DNA from: Puia sp. | GTDB taxonomy: Bacteria > Bacteroidota > Bacteroidia > Chitinophagales > Chitinophagaceae | Assembly: GCA_031292515.1 (NCBI GenBank) | Contig: JARLGZ010000172.1 | Location: 310,001-374,000, forward strand | Direction: 5' to 3' | Length of the DNA stretch: 64,000 nucleotides | Part shown: positions 18,393 through 27,376 of the stretch, piece after piece | Numbering within the stretch: the first letter of the stretch is position 1 | Layout: each line of letters begins with the position of its first letter | Program-made: the position numbers and the translations under genes | Notes under the pieces: generated by a model | Database searches by the model: none | What the model was told of the DNA's origin: nothing | What the model saw: only the letters and a program-made list of their open reading frames with translations

Positions 18393-18420
18393 GAGGCCGC
18401 CTCGTGCGTGAGGCGGCCTC
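18393..18420 (-). terminator. Strong GC-rich hairpin after the WXXGXW gene
   Basis: GAGGCCGCCTC and GAGGCGGCCTC form an 11-bp stem with a six-base loop. It is 45 nt after the stop of the small gene at 18466 and upstream of the peptidase start. The T-run on the minus strand is poor, while the plus strand has ttatcaaaaaa, so termination efficiency is uncertain. Confidence 0.55.
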
Positions 18421-18465
18421 TTATCAAAAAAGAAATTTTACAAAACAATCGAATGCGCGGATCGG

Positions 18466-18771
18466 CTAGCGCCTTGCCCAACGGCCGGGCATCCACCTGT
18501 CACCCCTGCGGCCATGATCCCAACGACCGGGAACCCAGATAAAACCGGGGCGGGGGGGAACGGCCCAATGACCGCCGATAGCCACATACCTTCCACCGCG
18601 ATAAGCCCAGTCTTCATCGATCCAGATATGTCTGGGACTGGGGGGAGGAGGTCTGCGGACGGGCGCCCATACCGGGTGTACGCTGACATAAACCTGTGCG
18701 GAAGCGGAATACGTGCCGGCCGCAAAAACTAAACAAGACAAAATCACCAGATTTAATACATACTTTTTCAT
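18466..18771 (-). CDS. Small secreted WXXGXW/YXWGXW repeat protein
   Basis: The 101-residue product has a signal peptide (LVILSCLVFAAGTYSASAQ) and a mature part rich in Trp, Gly, Arg and Pro. The motif W-x2-G-x-W recurs: YVAIGGHWAVPPRPGFIWVPGRWDHGRRGDRWMPGRWARR contains three copies, here cited as GGHW, VPGRW and MPGRW. This matches the YXWGXW repeat family found in many Gram-negative bacteria, whose function is not known. It stands alone between the peptidase and fusA and has its own hairpin downstream. Confidence 0.8.
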   Translation of the reverse strand: MKKYVLNLVILSCLVFAAGTYSASAQVYVSVHPVWAPVRRPPPPSPRHIWIDEDWAYRGGRYVAIGGHWAVPPRPGFIWVPGRWDHGRRGDRWMPGRWARR

Positions 18772-19011
18772 ATGTTGGTTTTTAAGTTTAAAAAAACAAC
18801 TGCTTATTGGATTTGCGGGAATAACAGAAGTTAAAAGACCCGTACAGTTTTAACAGACATTTTTGCGACTAAACGAGTTGTTTTCAGGCACTTCTTTTAT
18901 TCCGGGAACTAAATGTACAAATCTTATACCCCTCCGGGTTACCACTTATCATGCCACTACCCCGAGCATAAACCAATCCACGTGCAAATTTATTGTGTCC
19001 CCGTATTCTTC

Positions 19012-19118
19012 AAACCCCGGAGCCCGCTTCTGCTCCCTGCAGCCCTCTAAATCCCGGAACTCTGCTTCCCTCCGTAACCCTTTAAACCCCGGAACCCTCC
19101 TGACCGGTATCATCCTAT
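19012..19118. repeat. C-rich degenerate repeat, units of about 36 nt
   Basis: The block aaaccccgg/aaatcccgg recurs at 19012, 19049 and 19084, each followed by a cc/tt-rich stretch containing tgctccct or tgcttccct. A weaker copy may begin near 19135. The array lies in the 604-nt space between the small secreted gene and fusA, beyond the fusA terminator. The remainder of that space (18772-19011 and 19120-19270) is unstructured C/T-rich sequence in which I see no gene. Confidence 0.55.
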
Positions 19119-19281
19119 CCGGCATCCCATCAAATCCGGTCCCCGGACTCCCTGCATCCTCCCGTTCCCGCTCCCGGCATTCCCCTATTCTCTCCCGGGC
19201 CCTGCACTGTCTTCCGCCGGCTCCCTGTGTCCGTCAGATCACCCCAAACCATTTCAAATCGATCCCTGTCCCATAAAAAAA

Positions 19282-19305
19282 GCCCGCTTAGTGACTAAGC
19301 GGGGC
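19282..19305 (-). terminator. Rho-independent terminator of fusA
   Basis: On the minus strand GCCCCGCTTAG pairs with CTAAGCGGGC around a three-base loop and is followed by seven Ts (plus-strand run of A at 19275-19281). It is 71 nt after the fusA stop. Confidence 0.85.
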
Positions 19306-19375
19306 TATAAAAAGTAAGGTTGATAACGTTGAATGACGGGGAGCTGCCGGATCAGGACCGTTTCGGCTGTCCGAA

Positions 19376-21526
19376 CTAGGCGCTGACCTTCTTGCCGCCT
19401 TTCGCTTTGGCGATCACCTCTTCTGCGACATTATGGGGCGCAGGAGCATAGTGAGAGAACTCCATGGTAGAAGTGGCACGGCCGGAACTCATGGAACGCA
19501 GTTGGGTCACATACCCGAACATTTCGCTGAGCGGAACCTTGGCCTTGATGACCTGGAGGTTTGCACGGCTGTCCATGCCTTCCAGGACGCCGCGACGACG
19601 GTTAAGGTCACCGGTCACATCTCCCATGTACTGGTCAGGTGTCAGCACTTCTACTTTCATGATGGGCTCGAGCAAAATGGGTTTTGCCTTGCGTCCGCCT
19701 TCACGGAAACCGGACCGGGCACATATTTCGAAGCTCATAGCATCGGAATCCACATCGTGATAGCTACCGTCGAATATCCGCACCTTCATATTGGTCATCG
19801 GATAACCGGCCAATACGCCATTCACCATAGAAACTTCAAAACCCTTCGAAATGGCGGGAATTAATTCCTTAGGAACGGAACCCCCGAAAATATCGTTTAC
19901 AAACTGGAAACTCTTTCCTTCATTTTCCTTCAGCCATTCTTCGTCGGCAGGCCCGATTGCGAACTGGATATCCGCGAATTTACCACGGCCACCGGTCTGT
20001 TTCTTCAAAACTTCACGATGCTCGACCGTCGTATTGAATGCTTCCTTGTAAGCCACCTGGGGAGCACCCTGGTTCACTTCCACCTTAAACTCGCGGCGCA
20101 TACGATCGATGATGATTTCCAGGTGCAGTTCACCCATTCCACGAAGGATGGTCTGACCGGTATCTTCATCCGTATTCACACGGAGGGTAGGATCTTCTTC
20201 TACCAGTTTGGAGATCGCCAGACCCATCTTGTCCACGTCAACCTGTGTCTTGGGCTCAACCGCGATCGCGATAACCGGCTCGGGGATGAACATATTCTCC
20301 AATGTGATGGGATGATCTTCGTCGCAAAGCGTATCCCCGGTCTTGATTTCCTTGAAACCTACCGCAGCTCCGATATCGCCGGCTTCGATAAAGTCGATCG
20401 GGTTCTGCTTGTTGGCGAACATCTTCATGATACGGCTGATACGTTCTTTCCTGCCGCTCCTCACGTTCAATACATAGGAACCTGCATCGAGATGACCGCT
20501 GTAACACCGGAAGAAAGCCAGACGACCCACAAACGGATCGGTCATGATCTTAAAAGCCAGGGCCGCAAAGGGCTCTTTCGCATTCGCCTTGCGATAGATC
20601 GTTTCGCCGGTGTTGGGATCGGTGCCCGCTGTATCTTCGATATCCAGGGGAGAAGGCAGGTAACGGCAAACGGCATCGAGTGCAGTCTGCACGCCCTTAT
20701 TTTTAAAAGAAGAACCGCACATCATCGGAACGATGCTCAGATCCACCGTAGCCTTACGGATGGCCTCGTGCATTTCATCTTCGGTGATGCTGTTCGGATC
20801 TTCGAAGAACTTTTCGAGTAATTTGTCATCATATTCGGCAACGGCTTCGACCAGCTTGCCTCTCCATTCGTGCGCTTCTTCGAGCATGTCAGCCGGTACG
20901 GGGATCTCATCGAAGGTCATCCCTTCCGTTTCCATATGCCAGATGATACCCTTCATCTTGATCAGATCGACGACGCCTTTGAAATCGTCTTCGGCACCGA
21001 TCGGCAACTGCAGGGGCACCGCCTTGGCGCCCAACATCTCCCTGACCTGGTTTACCACCATCAGGAAGTCGGCGCCGGAACGATCCATCTTATTGACGAA
21101 ACCGATACGGGGTACTTTATAACGGTTAGCCTGGCGCCATACCGTCTCAGACTGCGGCTCTACGCCGTCAACAGCCGAGAACAGGGCAATCAGACCATCC
21201 AGTACACGCATGGAACGCTCTACCTCAACGGTAAAATCCACGTGACCCGGCGTATCGATGATGTTAAAATAATATTTCTTGGTATTGGCATCCACCTTAC
21301 CCTTGTCCGTAGGGAAATTCCATTGGCAGCTTACGGCAGCCGAGGTGATGGTGATCCCTCTCTCCTTCTCCTGCTCCATCCAGTCTGTGGTGGCTGCTCC
21401 GTCATGCACTTCCCCGATCTTGTGGATCATGCCGGTATAGCGCAAAATACGTTCGGTGGTGGTGGTTTTACCGGCGTCGATATGAGCCGCAATACCAAAG
21501 TTTCTCTGAAATCTTAAGTCTGCCAT
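19376..21526 (-). CDS. fusA: Translation elongation factor G
   Basis: The 716-residue protein is a complete EF-G. The G1 box is [16 protein letters not shown]2 is [14 protein letters not shown]3 is DTPGHVDF and G4 is NKMDRSGA. Domain II and the EF-G domains III-V follow, with [10 protein letters not shown] and [14 protein letters not shown]. It drives ribosomal translocation with GTP. It lies downstream of rpsL and rpsG in the classic str order, but a terminator and a separate promoter stand between rpsG and fusA. No tuf gene follows; the next gene is unrelated. Confidence 0.98.
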   Translation of the reverse strand: MADLRFQRNFGIAAHIDAGKTTTTERILRYTGMIHKIGEVHDGAATTDWMEQEKERGITITSAAVSCQWNFPTDKGKVDANTKKYYFNIIDTPGHVDFTVEVERSMRVLDGLIALFSAVDGVEPQSETVWRQANRYKVPRIGFVNKMDRSGADFLMVVNQVREMLGAKAVPLQLPIGAEDDFKGVVDLIKMKGIIWHMETEGMTFDEIPVPADMLEEAHEWRGKLVEAVAEYDDKLLEKFFEDPNSITEDEMHEAIRKATVDLSIVPMMCGSSFKNKGVQTALDAVCRYLPSPLDIEDTAGTDPNTGETIYRKANAKEPFAALAFKIMTDPFVGRLAFFRCYSGHLDAGSYVLNVRSGRKERISRIMKMFANKQNPIDFIEAGDIGAAVGFKEIKTGDTLCDEDHPITLENMFIPEPVIAIAVEPKTQVDVDKMGLAISKLVEEDPTLRVNTDEDTGQTILRGMGELHLEIIIDRMRREFKVEVNQGAPQVAYKEAFNTTVEHREVLKKQTGGRGKFADIQFAIGPADEEWLKENEGKSFQFVNDIFGGSVPKELIPAISKGFEVSMVNGVLAGYPMTNMKVRIFDGSYHDVDSDAMSFEICARSGFREGGRKAKPILLEPIMKVEVLTPDQYMGDVTGDLNRRRGVLEGMDSRANLQVIKAKVPLSEMFGYVTQLRSMSSGRATSTMEFSHYAPAPHNVAEEVIAKAKGGKKVSA

Positions 21527-21663
21527 TTTTATTTATTAAAAAGTTAATGCCTTGTTTTCGTTCCTCGCCCGTATCTATTTGATAATCTGTCCATTAGGAC
21601 ATTCATCGATCCGGGTTTTTTCTATGTTCCATGGGCCACTACCCTCCTTTTAAATTAGGTGCG

Positions 21664-21671
21664 CAAAGGTA
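21664..21671 (-). promoter_or_regulatory. -7 element of a separate fusA promoter
   Basis: On the minus strand TACCTTTG is a perfect TAnnTTTG match, with TTTG about 15 bases upstream (slightly short spacing). It lies 138 nt before the fusA start and just downstream of the rpsG terminator, supporting independent fusA transcription. Confidence 0.6.
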
Positions 21672-21713
21672 ATTAATTTTTCGATGCAAAATGCCAGGAG
21701 AATCCTAAAAAAA

Positions 21714-21742
21714 CAGAGCCCCGCGAAAACTGCGGAGCTCTG
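21714..21742 (-). terminator. Rho-independent terminator of rpsL-rpsG
   Basis: CAGAGCTCCGC and GCGGGGCTCTG (minus-strand reading) pair around a short A/T loop and are followed by a run of seven Ts. It is 64 nt after the rpsG stop codon and separates rpsG from fusA. Confidence 0.85.
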
Positions 21743-21805
21743 AATATAATCCATTAAAAATTAACATATTAGGATGCGATTGCGACCGCGGCGCCCTCAG
21801 ACCTT

Positions 21806-22273
21806 TTAGATCTTGAAGTGAGCGAAAGCCTTATTGGCTTCAGCCATACGGTGGGTATCTTCCTTCTTCTTGAAAGCTGCGCCTTCACCCTTGCTGGCTG
21901 CTATGATCTCGCCGGCCAGTTTCTCGGCCATGCTGCGACCATTGCGCTCACGGCTGTAACGGATCAGCCATTTCATGCTGAGGGAGATCTTCCTGTCCGG
22001 GCGAACCTCGGAAGGGATCTGGAAGGTGGCGCCACCGATACGACGGCTGCGGACTTCTACGCCAGGCGTGATATTCGACAGAGCCCTTCTCCATATTTCA
22101 TAACCATCTTCGTTAGTCTGCTTCTGGATCCTGTCCATGGCATCGTAAAAAATAACGAAGGCGGTGTTTTTCTTGCCTTGCCACATCAGGTTATTTACAA
22201 AGCGGGTCACCAGGATGTCGTTATATCTTGCATCTGGGGCCAGCGGTAACTTTTTGGCTTGAGTCTTCCTCAT
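21806..22273 (-). CDS. rpsG: 30S ribosomal protein S7
   Basis: The 155-residue protein has the expected length and the family signature in the N-terminal half (DARYNDILVTRFVNNLMWQGKKNTA), plus VEVRSRRIGGATFQIP, which contacts 16S rRNA, and the C-terminal helix ending AFAHFKI. It nucleates assembly of the 30S head. It follows rpsL by 58 nt, and that spacer consists of an A/T-rich tandem repeat. Confidence 0.97.
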   Translation of the reverse strand: MRKTQAKKLPLAPDARYNDILVTRFVNNLMWQGKKNTAFVIFYDAMDRIQKQTNEDGYEIWRRALSNITPGVEVRSRRIGGATFQIPSEVRPDRKISLSMKWLIRYSRERNGRSMAEKLAGEIIAASKGEGAAFKKKEDTHRMAEANKAFAHFKI

Positions 22274-22283
22274 TGTTCGGTGG

Positions 22284-22340
22284 AATTACTATTACTATTT
22301 ATAACTATTACTACTATGAATAACTACTCGACTATTTCTT
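22284..22340. repeat. 19-nt degenerate tandem repeat filling the rpsL-rpsG spacer
   Basis: Three units can be aligned on the plus strand: aattactattactatttat, aactattactactatgaat and aactactcgactatttctt. The third contains the rpsL stop codon. In the sense direction the spacer is a run of TAG/TAA-containing units, so readthrough or frameshifted ribosomes would stop at once in any frame. Confidence 0.6.
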
Positions 22341-22742
22341 GCCGCCCTTTGCAGGTGCGCCCTTAGCGCCGGCTTTTTCCTTCTTCGTACCGTATTTGGA
22401 ACGGCTCTTCTTCCGGTCCTTCACACCAGCCGTATCCAGGCTGCCGCGAACGATATGATAACGTACACCCGGTAAGTCTTTTACACGACCTCCGCGGATC
22501 AGCACGATCGAGTGCTCCTGGAGATTATGCCCTTCACCCGGAATATAGGCGATCACCTCTACTTTATTGGTCAGACGCACCTTTGCCACCTTACGCAAAG
22601 CGGAGTTCGGTTTCTTGGGTGTCGTCGTGTACACGCGGGTACAAACACCGCGGCGCTGCGGACAGGCATCCAGGGCCCTCGACTTGCTTTTTGCGCGAAT
22701 AATCTCTCTTCCTTTTCTAACTAATTGCTGTATAGTAGGCAT
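22332..22742 (-). CDS. rpsL: 30S ribosomal protein S12
   Basis: The 136-residue protein contains [19 protein letters not shown], with the Lys associated with streptomycin sensitivity in the KKPNSALRK loop, and [28 protein letters not shown]. The end has an extended basic tail ([17 protein letters not shown]), longer than in E. coli. S12 controls decoding accuracy at the A site. It is the first gene of the str group, with a promoter at 22769-22776. Confidence 0.97.
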   Translation of the reverse strand: MPTIQQLVRKGREIIRAKSKSRALDACPQRRGVCTRVYTTTPKKPNSALRKVAKVRLTNKVEVIAYIPGEGHNLQEHSIVLIRGGRVKDLPGVRYHIVRGSLDTAGVKDRKKSRSKYGTKKEKAGAKGAPAKGGKK

Positions 22743-22768
22743 TCTGACCTAATTTTAATTTCGGACGG

Positions 22769-22776
22769 CAAAGGTA
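22769..22776 (-). promoter_or_regulatory. -7 element of the rpsL promoter
   Basis: On the minus strand TACCTTTG matches TAnnTTTG perfectly. A TTG occurs 24 bases upstream, a little beyond the usual spacing. The rpsL start codon is 27 bases downstream. Confidence 0.65.
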
Positions 22777-22902
22777 TGTTTTCTGAGTAAAATGAAAAAA
22801 CAATTTTGACAGATAATTTTCAATCTCCTGTATTCTCACAAAACAGGTTTTCAATTCAATGATATTCAGCTGATTGCATTCGGAGACTTTATTGGCTCTT
22901 TG

Positions 22903-23967
22903 CTAGATCCTGAACATCCAGCCCCGGGTATCGGCCTTCCGGCCTTCCCGGATGTCCGTCAGCAGCTTTTTGACGGCGGGCACCGCCTGCCAGCTGTGGA
23001 TATCGAATTTCATGACGAAATCTTTATACCGGAGCTCCTGGATCATCGATACGGTGGCAGCCGTTCCCGTCCCGAACACCTCTTTCAGCTCCCCGCTCTT
23101 ATAAGCGTCGATGATCTCGTCGATGGCGACAGGCCGTTCTTCGATCTCATAGCCCAGTTCCTTCAACACCTCGATGGCGCTGTCACGGGTGACACCCGCG
23201 AGGATGGTGCCGGCTTCCAGGTCGGGGGTGACGGCTTTGTTGCCGATGATAAAAAATACGTTCATCGTCCCGATCTCCTGCACATATTTATGTTCGAACG
23301 CATCGGTCCACAATACCTGGTCATACCCCTTGTCCTTTGCGATCGCCGTGGCCAGCATGCTGCTGCCATAGTTACCGGCGGCCTTGGCAAAACCGATCCC
23401 GCCCGGAGCCGCGCGCGTATAGTGCTCTTCGACATAGATCCGCATCGGCGCCGAATAGTAAGGACCCGTCGGGCTCAGCAGGATCATGAACTTGTATTTA
23501 TCCGAGGGTTTTACCCCGATCACCTCGTCCGTAGCGAACATGAAAGGACGGATGTACAGGGAATAATCGTCCTTCATGGGGATCCAGTTCCTGTCCAGCT
23601 CGATGAGCCGGCGCATCCCTTCCATGAAGATTTCTTCCGGCACCACCGGCATCCGCATACGCTCGGCGGTTACATTAAACCGTTTGAAATTATCGATAGG
23701 CCGGAAAATATAAGGATTCCCTTCCCGGTCGTTATAGGCCTTGATACCCTCGAAAATAGCCTGGCCATAATGAATGGCCGCCAGCGCGGGAGACAATTCC
23801 AGGTTCTGAAAGGGCTTGATCTCCACGACACCCCATTCCCCGTTGTCATAATCCACCTCCAGCATGTGATCTGTAAAATATTTACCGAAAGGCAGATTAT
23901 TAAAGTCGATTTCTTTGATCCGGCTCTTTGCAGTCTTTGTAACTTTTATATCCGACGCAGCGATCAT
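22903..23967 (-). CDS. ilvE: Branched-chain amino acid aminotransferase
   Basis: The 354-residue fold-type IV PLP enzyme belongs to the longer BCAT group (eukaryote-like/type II). The PLP lysine is in GIGFAKAAGNYGSS, near residue 195. HYGQAIFEGIKAY and SLYIRPFMFATDEVIGVKPS are conserved substrate-side segments, and GTGTAATVSMI near the C-terminus binds the cofactor phosphate. It transfers the amino group between glutamate and the keto acids of leucine, isoleucine and valine. It is monocistronic here, divergent from the gene at 24071. Confidence 0.95.
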   Translation of the reverse strand: MIAASDIKVTKTAKSRIKEIDFNNLPFGKYFTDHMLEVDYDNGEWGVVEIKPFQNLELSPALAAIHYGQAIFEGIKAYNDREGNPYIFRPIDNFKRFNVTAERMRMPVVPEEIFMEGMRRLIELDRNWIPMKDDYSLYIRPFMFATDEVIGVKPSDKYKFMILLSPTGPYYSAPMRIYVEEHYTRAAPGGIGFAKAAGNYGSSMLATAIAKDKGYDQVLWTDAFEHKYVQEIGTMNVFFIIGNKAVTPDLEAGTILAGVTRDSAIEVLKELGYEIEERPVAIDEIIDAYKSGELKEVFGTGTAATVSMIQELRYKDFVMKFDIHSWQAVPAVKKLLTDIREGRKADTRGWMFRI

Positions 23968-24070
23968 AAAACATTATTTTTGTGGGACAAAGAAACAAAC
24001 ATTCTTCGTGCCTGCAAAAAAAACTAACAATTGTTAGCATAATCGTTAGTCTATACCAAACGATAACTCA

Positions 24071-24736
24071 ATGAATCTCAACACAATTGAATTGTCCGGG
24101 TCCATCCTCGCAAAGCTGTACGGAGATTTGCTGGTCGCTCCCGGCGAGACATCCCTGCCAGCCGCCACACCAAAAACGACCACACCCAAAACGGCGCCGT
24201 CAGAGGCGACCCCGACCCCGGCACAGACAGTACCGGCTAAGACGAAACTGCCCGGAATAAGACCGGCGGAGAGCGTATCGCCAAAAACGACTCCTCCCGA
24301 ACCCGTTCCGGCGGAAACCGTACCACCCGTAACCGCCGTCTATAGATTCCTGGGCAAAAACACGCGAAGAATCAGCATCGTCGTACAGTCTCCCGGCAAC
24401 GCCTACCTGCCGGATGACCAGCTTGCCTTCCTGTCGAAGATGCTCGAAGCCTGCAAAATGAATATCGGGGACGTCGCGCTCGTCAACCATGCTTCGGCGC
24501 CCGTGGTGATCGCAGACTTCAAAACTCAGTTGAACCCATCCATCGTCATCCTGTTTGGCGTAGGTCCGGTCGATATCCGCCTGCCGATGAACTTCCCCCT
24601 GTTCAACATACAGCCTTACGACGAATGCAGGTACCTCTGCGCTCCCGGACTGGAAGAGCTGGTGAAGCCCACCGACGAAGGGAAACTGCTAAAAAGCAAG
24701 CTCTGGGTCTGTTTGAGAAACCTGTTTAACGTGTAA
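24071..24736 (+). CDS. Unrecognised conserved-looking protein with Pro/Thr five-residue repeat insert
   Basis: I do not recognise a named family. The 221-residue protein has a short N-terminal segment (MNLNTIELSGSILAKLYGDLLV), then about 60 residues of low-complexity Pro/Thr/Ala/Lys, then a compact alpha/beta-looking domain (YRFLGKNTRRISIVVQSPG, LAFLSKMLEACKM, IVILFGVGPVDI) ending in KSKLWVCLRNLF. The two ordered parts would join naturally if the insert were removed. The insert is an exact 15-nt-period array at DNA level. The gene lies 42 nt upstream of rdgB on the same strand and is probably cotranscribed with it. No signal peptide is seen, so it is cytoplasmic. Confidence 0.75.
   Translation: MNLNTIELSGSILAKLYGDLLVAPGETSLPAATPKTTTPKTAPSEATPTPAQTVPAKTKLPGIRPAESVSPKTTPPEPVPAETVPPVTAVYRFLGKNTRRISIVVQSPGNAYLPDDQLAFLSKMLEACKMNIGDVALVNHASAPVVIADFKTQLNPSIVILFGVGPVDIRLPMNFPLFNIQPYDECRYLCAPGLEELVKPTDEGKLLKSKLWVCLRNLFNV
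24167..24331 (+). repeat. 15-nt in-frame tandem array, 11 degenerate units
   Basis: The sequence divides without gaps into eleven 15-nt units, such as acaccaaaaacgacc, acacccaaaacggcg and accgtaccacccgta. They encode five-residue steps (TPKTT, TPKTA, PSEAT, PTPAQ, TVPAK, ... PVPAE, TVPPV). The array is inserted between the N-terminal segment and the main domain of the gene at 24071. Confidence 0.85.
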
Positions 24737-24778
24737 GACAATCCCGCTTCCATTCACTCCACTCAACCCATTCAGACC

Positions 24779-25387
24779 ATGAGCCAGCAACTCATCTTTG
24801 CCACTAACAACGATCATAAAGTAGAAGAGATCCAGGCCGCCATCGGCAGCCAGTTGCAGGTCATCAGCCTCCGGCAGGCCGGCATCGACATCGATATCCC
24901 CGAACCCCATGACACCCTGGAGGCAAACGCCTCCGAGAAATCCGGCGTCATCCACCGGCTTACCGGCAAGTCCTGTTTCAGCGAAGATACCGGGCTGGAG
25001 GTCTATGCCCTCAACGGCGAGCCCGGCGTAAAAAGCGCGCGTTACGCCGGTGAAGACAGGGCCTTCGAAAAGAATACCGAAAAACTGCTGCACAACCTCG
25101 AAGGCCAATCCGACAGGCGCGCCCGTTTCCGCACCGTCATCTCCCTGATCTTCGACGACCGGGAATACCTGTTCGAAGGCATCTGCGAAGGACGCATCCT
25201 CGCGGCCCCGACCGGCGGCAGAGGCTTCGGCTATGACCCCGTGTTCTCACCGGAAGGCGAGCAGCGCAGTTTTGCGGAGATGTCGCTGGAAGAGAAGAAC
25301 CGCTTCAGCCACCGCCGGAAAGCCGCCGATAAACTGGTCGACTTCCTGCAGCAACAGGCCAAACGTCAACAAAAAGCCCAACAGTAA
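24779..25387 (+). CDS. rdgB: Non-canonical purine NTP pyrophosphatase (RdgB/HAM1)
   Basis: The 202-residue protein begins QLIFATNNDHKVEEIQ, the substrate-binding TxNxxK motif of the HAM1 family. It contains ETDTGLEV-like SEDTGLEVYALNGEPGVKSARYAG and GRGFGYDPVF, which hold the metal and base contacts. It hydrolyses ITP, XTP and their deoxy forms to monophosphates, keeping them out of DNA and RNA. The C-terminus has a Gln-rich tail (LQQQAKRQQKAQQ). It sits between the unknown gene and a thioesterase, all on the plus strand. Confidence 0.95.
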   Translation: MSQQLIFATNNDHKVEEIQAAIGSQLQVISLRQAGIDIDIPEPHDTLEANASEKSGVIHRLTGKSCFSEDTGLEVYALNGEPGVKSARYAGEDRAFEKNTEKLLHNLEGQSDRRARFRTVISLIFDDREYLFEGICEGRILAAPTGGRGFGYDPVFSPEGEQRSFAEMSLEEKNRFSHRRKAADKLVDFLQQQAKRQQKAQQ

Positions 25388-25464
25388 AAACGAATGCCGG
25401 CCAGGCGCAAGAAAACAAAAATGACAGAGCCGGCAACAAACACACCTTCATCAATCACATCATT

Positions 25465-25941
25465 ATGCCCAGGATCCGCATCGAACTACCAGTGCATTTT
25501 TCCTTCACAGCCGCTATCCCCATCCGCATCACCGATCTCAACTACGGCGCCCATGTCGGAAACGACACCGTCCTCTCGCTGATCCATGAAGCCCGTGTGC
25601 AATTCCTCGCTCACTTCGGCTACACGGAACTAAACCTGGCCGGCGTATCCCTTATCATGGGCGACGTGGCCATCGAATTCAAAAAAGAGATCTTCTATGG
25701 GGATACCGTGCTGGCATCCGTCACTGCCGCCGATTTCTCGAGAGTAGGCTTCATCCTCTACTATAAACTGGAGAAGGAGGAAAAGCAGGAGACCAATCAG
25801 GGAGGCGGCAAACGCGTATTACTCGCCACCGCCCAGACCGGGATGGTATGTTATAATTATGAGCTTAAGAAAGTGGTGTCCGTGCCCGAAGAGTGTAAGA
25901 CGATATTCTCGTCACGGGAGAGTCCGGGTATGCAGGGTTGA
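25465..25941 (+). CDS. Hot-dog fold acyl-CoA thioesterase (YbgC/FadM-like)
   Basis: The 158-residue protein fits the 4HBT hot-dog fold: IRITDLNYGAHVGNDTVLSLIHEARVQFL is the catalytic loop and central helix, and IEFKKEIFYGDTVLASVTAADFSRVGFILYY is the beta-strand core. Asp in ITDLNYG is the likely catalytic residue. Enzymes of this group hydrolyse acyl-CoA esters in the cytoplasm; chain-length preference cannot be read from sequence. It follows rdgB after 77 nt and ends 15 nt from the convergent membrane-protein gene. Confidence 0.85.
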   Translation: MPRIRIELPVHFSFTAAIPIRITDLNYGAHVGNDTVLSLIHEARVQFLAHFGYTELNLAGVSLIMGDVAIEFKKEIFYGDTVLASVTAADFSRVGFILYYKLEKEEKQETNQGGGKRVLLATAQTGMVCYNYELKKVVSVPEECKTIFSSRESPGMQG

Positions 25942-25956
25942 CGACACCGCGCACCC

Positions 25957-26625
25957 CTACAACAACTTCCTGATACAAGCCAGATGCGACAGCAAGACCA
26001 GCGGCACGATGCAACAGGGGAGCCAGACAAAAGGAAAATATAGGATCGCCTGGTTCGGCTGGCTGAAGGCAAACCGCTGAAAGGAGAAGGGCGCCGATAA
26101 GATCGCGGTGATGACGATATTCGCCAGGAGCCCCAGGCAGACGATATTCCAGGCCAGGTAAGCCCCCTTGCTGAGTTTGTTTTTTACAAATCCGAAGTAA
26201 TAGACTATGGGCGCACTTACTCCCGAGAGGATATCGAAATTCCGGCCTTCAAAAGTCAACAGCGCCGGAACCTGGTGATAGAGATAGAGCCGGAACAGGG
26301 TCAGTTCCACCGGGATCCTCACGATGTGGAGCAGCGTCAATACCCGTATGTCCAGCCCGTCGAGCCAGGCCCTTCCGCGGGCCGTCAGAAACAGCAGGAG
26401 AATAAATAACAGCGGTGGTATGACGGCAAGGGCAAACCGTGGCGGCGCGCCGGCCGTCACCGTATAATATCCGTTGAAAGCCAGCACCCCCTGCAAGGCC
26501 AGCCACGCCAGCAATACCGACATCGCGACCACAGATCTGTACGTCGCCTGGTAAAAGAAGAGAACGGTCAGCAGTGTGGTTAGCATGAAGATCAGGCTGA
26601 CCAGGAAAGGGAGGTCCTGTATCAT
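25957..26625 (-). CDS. Polytopic membrane protein of unknown function
   Basis: The 222-residue product has about seven hydrophobic segments (for example FLVSLIFMLTTLLTVLFFY, FALAVIPPLLFILLLFLTA, WNIVCLGLLANIVITAIL and FPFVWLPCCIVPLVLLSHLACI). I do not recognise the family by function, although such small seven-helix proteins are common in Bacteroidota. It begins 16 nt after the aroE stop codon on the same strand, so it is probably the third gene of the comA-aroE operon. Confidence 0.75.
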   Translation of the reverse strand: MIQDLPFLVSLIFMLTTLLTVLFFYQATYRSVVAMSVLLAWLALQGVLAFNGYYTVTAGAPPRFALAVIPPLLFILLLFLTARGRAWLDGLDIRVLTLLHIVRIPVELTLFRLYLYHQVPALLTFEGRNFDILSGVSAPIVYYFGFVKNKLSKGAYLAWNIVCLGLLANIVITAILSAPFSFQRFAFSQPNQAILYFPFVWLPCCIVPLVLLSHLACIRKLL

Positions 26626-26641
26626 AGGTGTTTTTTATTTC

Positions 26642-27376
26642 TTATTCATTCCAGATCTTCCAGCTCTCTTCGGCCTGGATGATCAGCATCTCATAGCCGT
26701 TCTCGACAGTGGCGCCGTGCTCCTCGCCTTTTTGAAGGAAGAGGGTCCTGGCAGGGTTATAGACAAGATCATAAAGATAGTGCTTCGGAGACAGCACCTG
26801 GTATGGCAGGGGCGGACATTCTTCGGTACGGGGGTACATCCCCAGGGGAGTGGTATTGATGACAAGGGTATGGGTGAGCAGCAGCTCTTCGCTGACCTCT
26901 TCGTACCGCAGATCCGCAAAGCCGGTCCGGGGGGTCCGGGATACATACCGGTAGGAGATCCCCAACTGGCCCAACACGTATTCCACGGCTTTGGAAGCGC
27001 CGCCGGTACCCAGGATCAGGGCCCGGTCATGACCGGGTCCGAGTTTTTTGACAAGCGACCGCTGGAAGCCGATCGCGTCGGTATTATAGCCATACAGGCG
27101 CCCGTCGCGGATCCGGATGCAGTTACAGGCATTGATCCGCGCGACGATCTCGTTTTTAAAATCCAGGAAAGGGATCACCCTCTCTTTATAGGGGATGGTG
27201 ACGTTAAGCCCACACAGGTTCTTATCCAGCAGCATAGCCGGCAGCTCCGAAATATTTTCCAGCGGGTACAGTTCATAGAGACAATCGGTGATTCCCTCCG
27301 CTTCAAACTTCTCCGCGAAAAACCGCTTCGAAAACGAATGGCTCAAGGGGAATCCTATCAGGCCAAACTTCCTCAT
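26642..27376 (-). CDS. aroE: Shikimate 5-dehydrogenase
   Basis: The 244-residue protein begins FGLIGFPLSHSFSKRFF, the shikimate-binding SxS motif, followed by CGLNVTIPYKE with the catalytic Lys. The Asp of GYNTDAIGF completes the active site, and ILGTGGASKAVEYVL is the NADP-binding glycine loop. It reduces 3-dehydroshikimate in aromatic amino acid synthesis. It is slightly short of the usual 270 residues, as is common in Bacteroidota. Its ATG overlaps the comA stop by one base, so the two are coupled. Confidence 0.95.
   Translation of the reverse strand: MRKFGLIGFPLSHSFSKRFFAEKFEAEGITDCLYELYPLENISELPAMLLDKNLCGLNVTIPYKERVIPFLDFKNEIVARINACNCIRIRDGRLYGYNTDAIGFQRSLVKKLGPGHDRALILGTGGASKAVEYVLGQLGISYRYVSRTPRTGFADLRYEEVSEELLLTHTLVINTTPLGMYPRTEECPPLPYQVLSPKHYLYDLVYNPARTLFLQKGEEHGATVENGYEMLIIQAEESWKIWNE

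Noticed and set aside
18863-19276. 137-codon plus-strand frame in the gap before fusA
   Set aside because: The sequence is low-complexity Ser/Pro from C-rich repeats and runs into the fusA terminator.
22284-22340. Small RNA or leader peptide between rpsL and rpsG
   Set aside because: The spacer is only 58 nt and is fully accounted for by an A/T-rich tandem repeat with stops in several frames.
24117-24340. Frameshift or pseudogene in the gene at 24071 because of low complexity
   Set aside because: The 15-nt period keeps the frame exactly and the flanking segments are both in frame, so an in-frame insertion explains it better.
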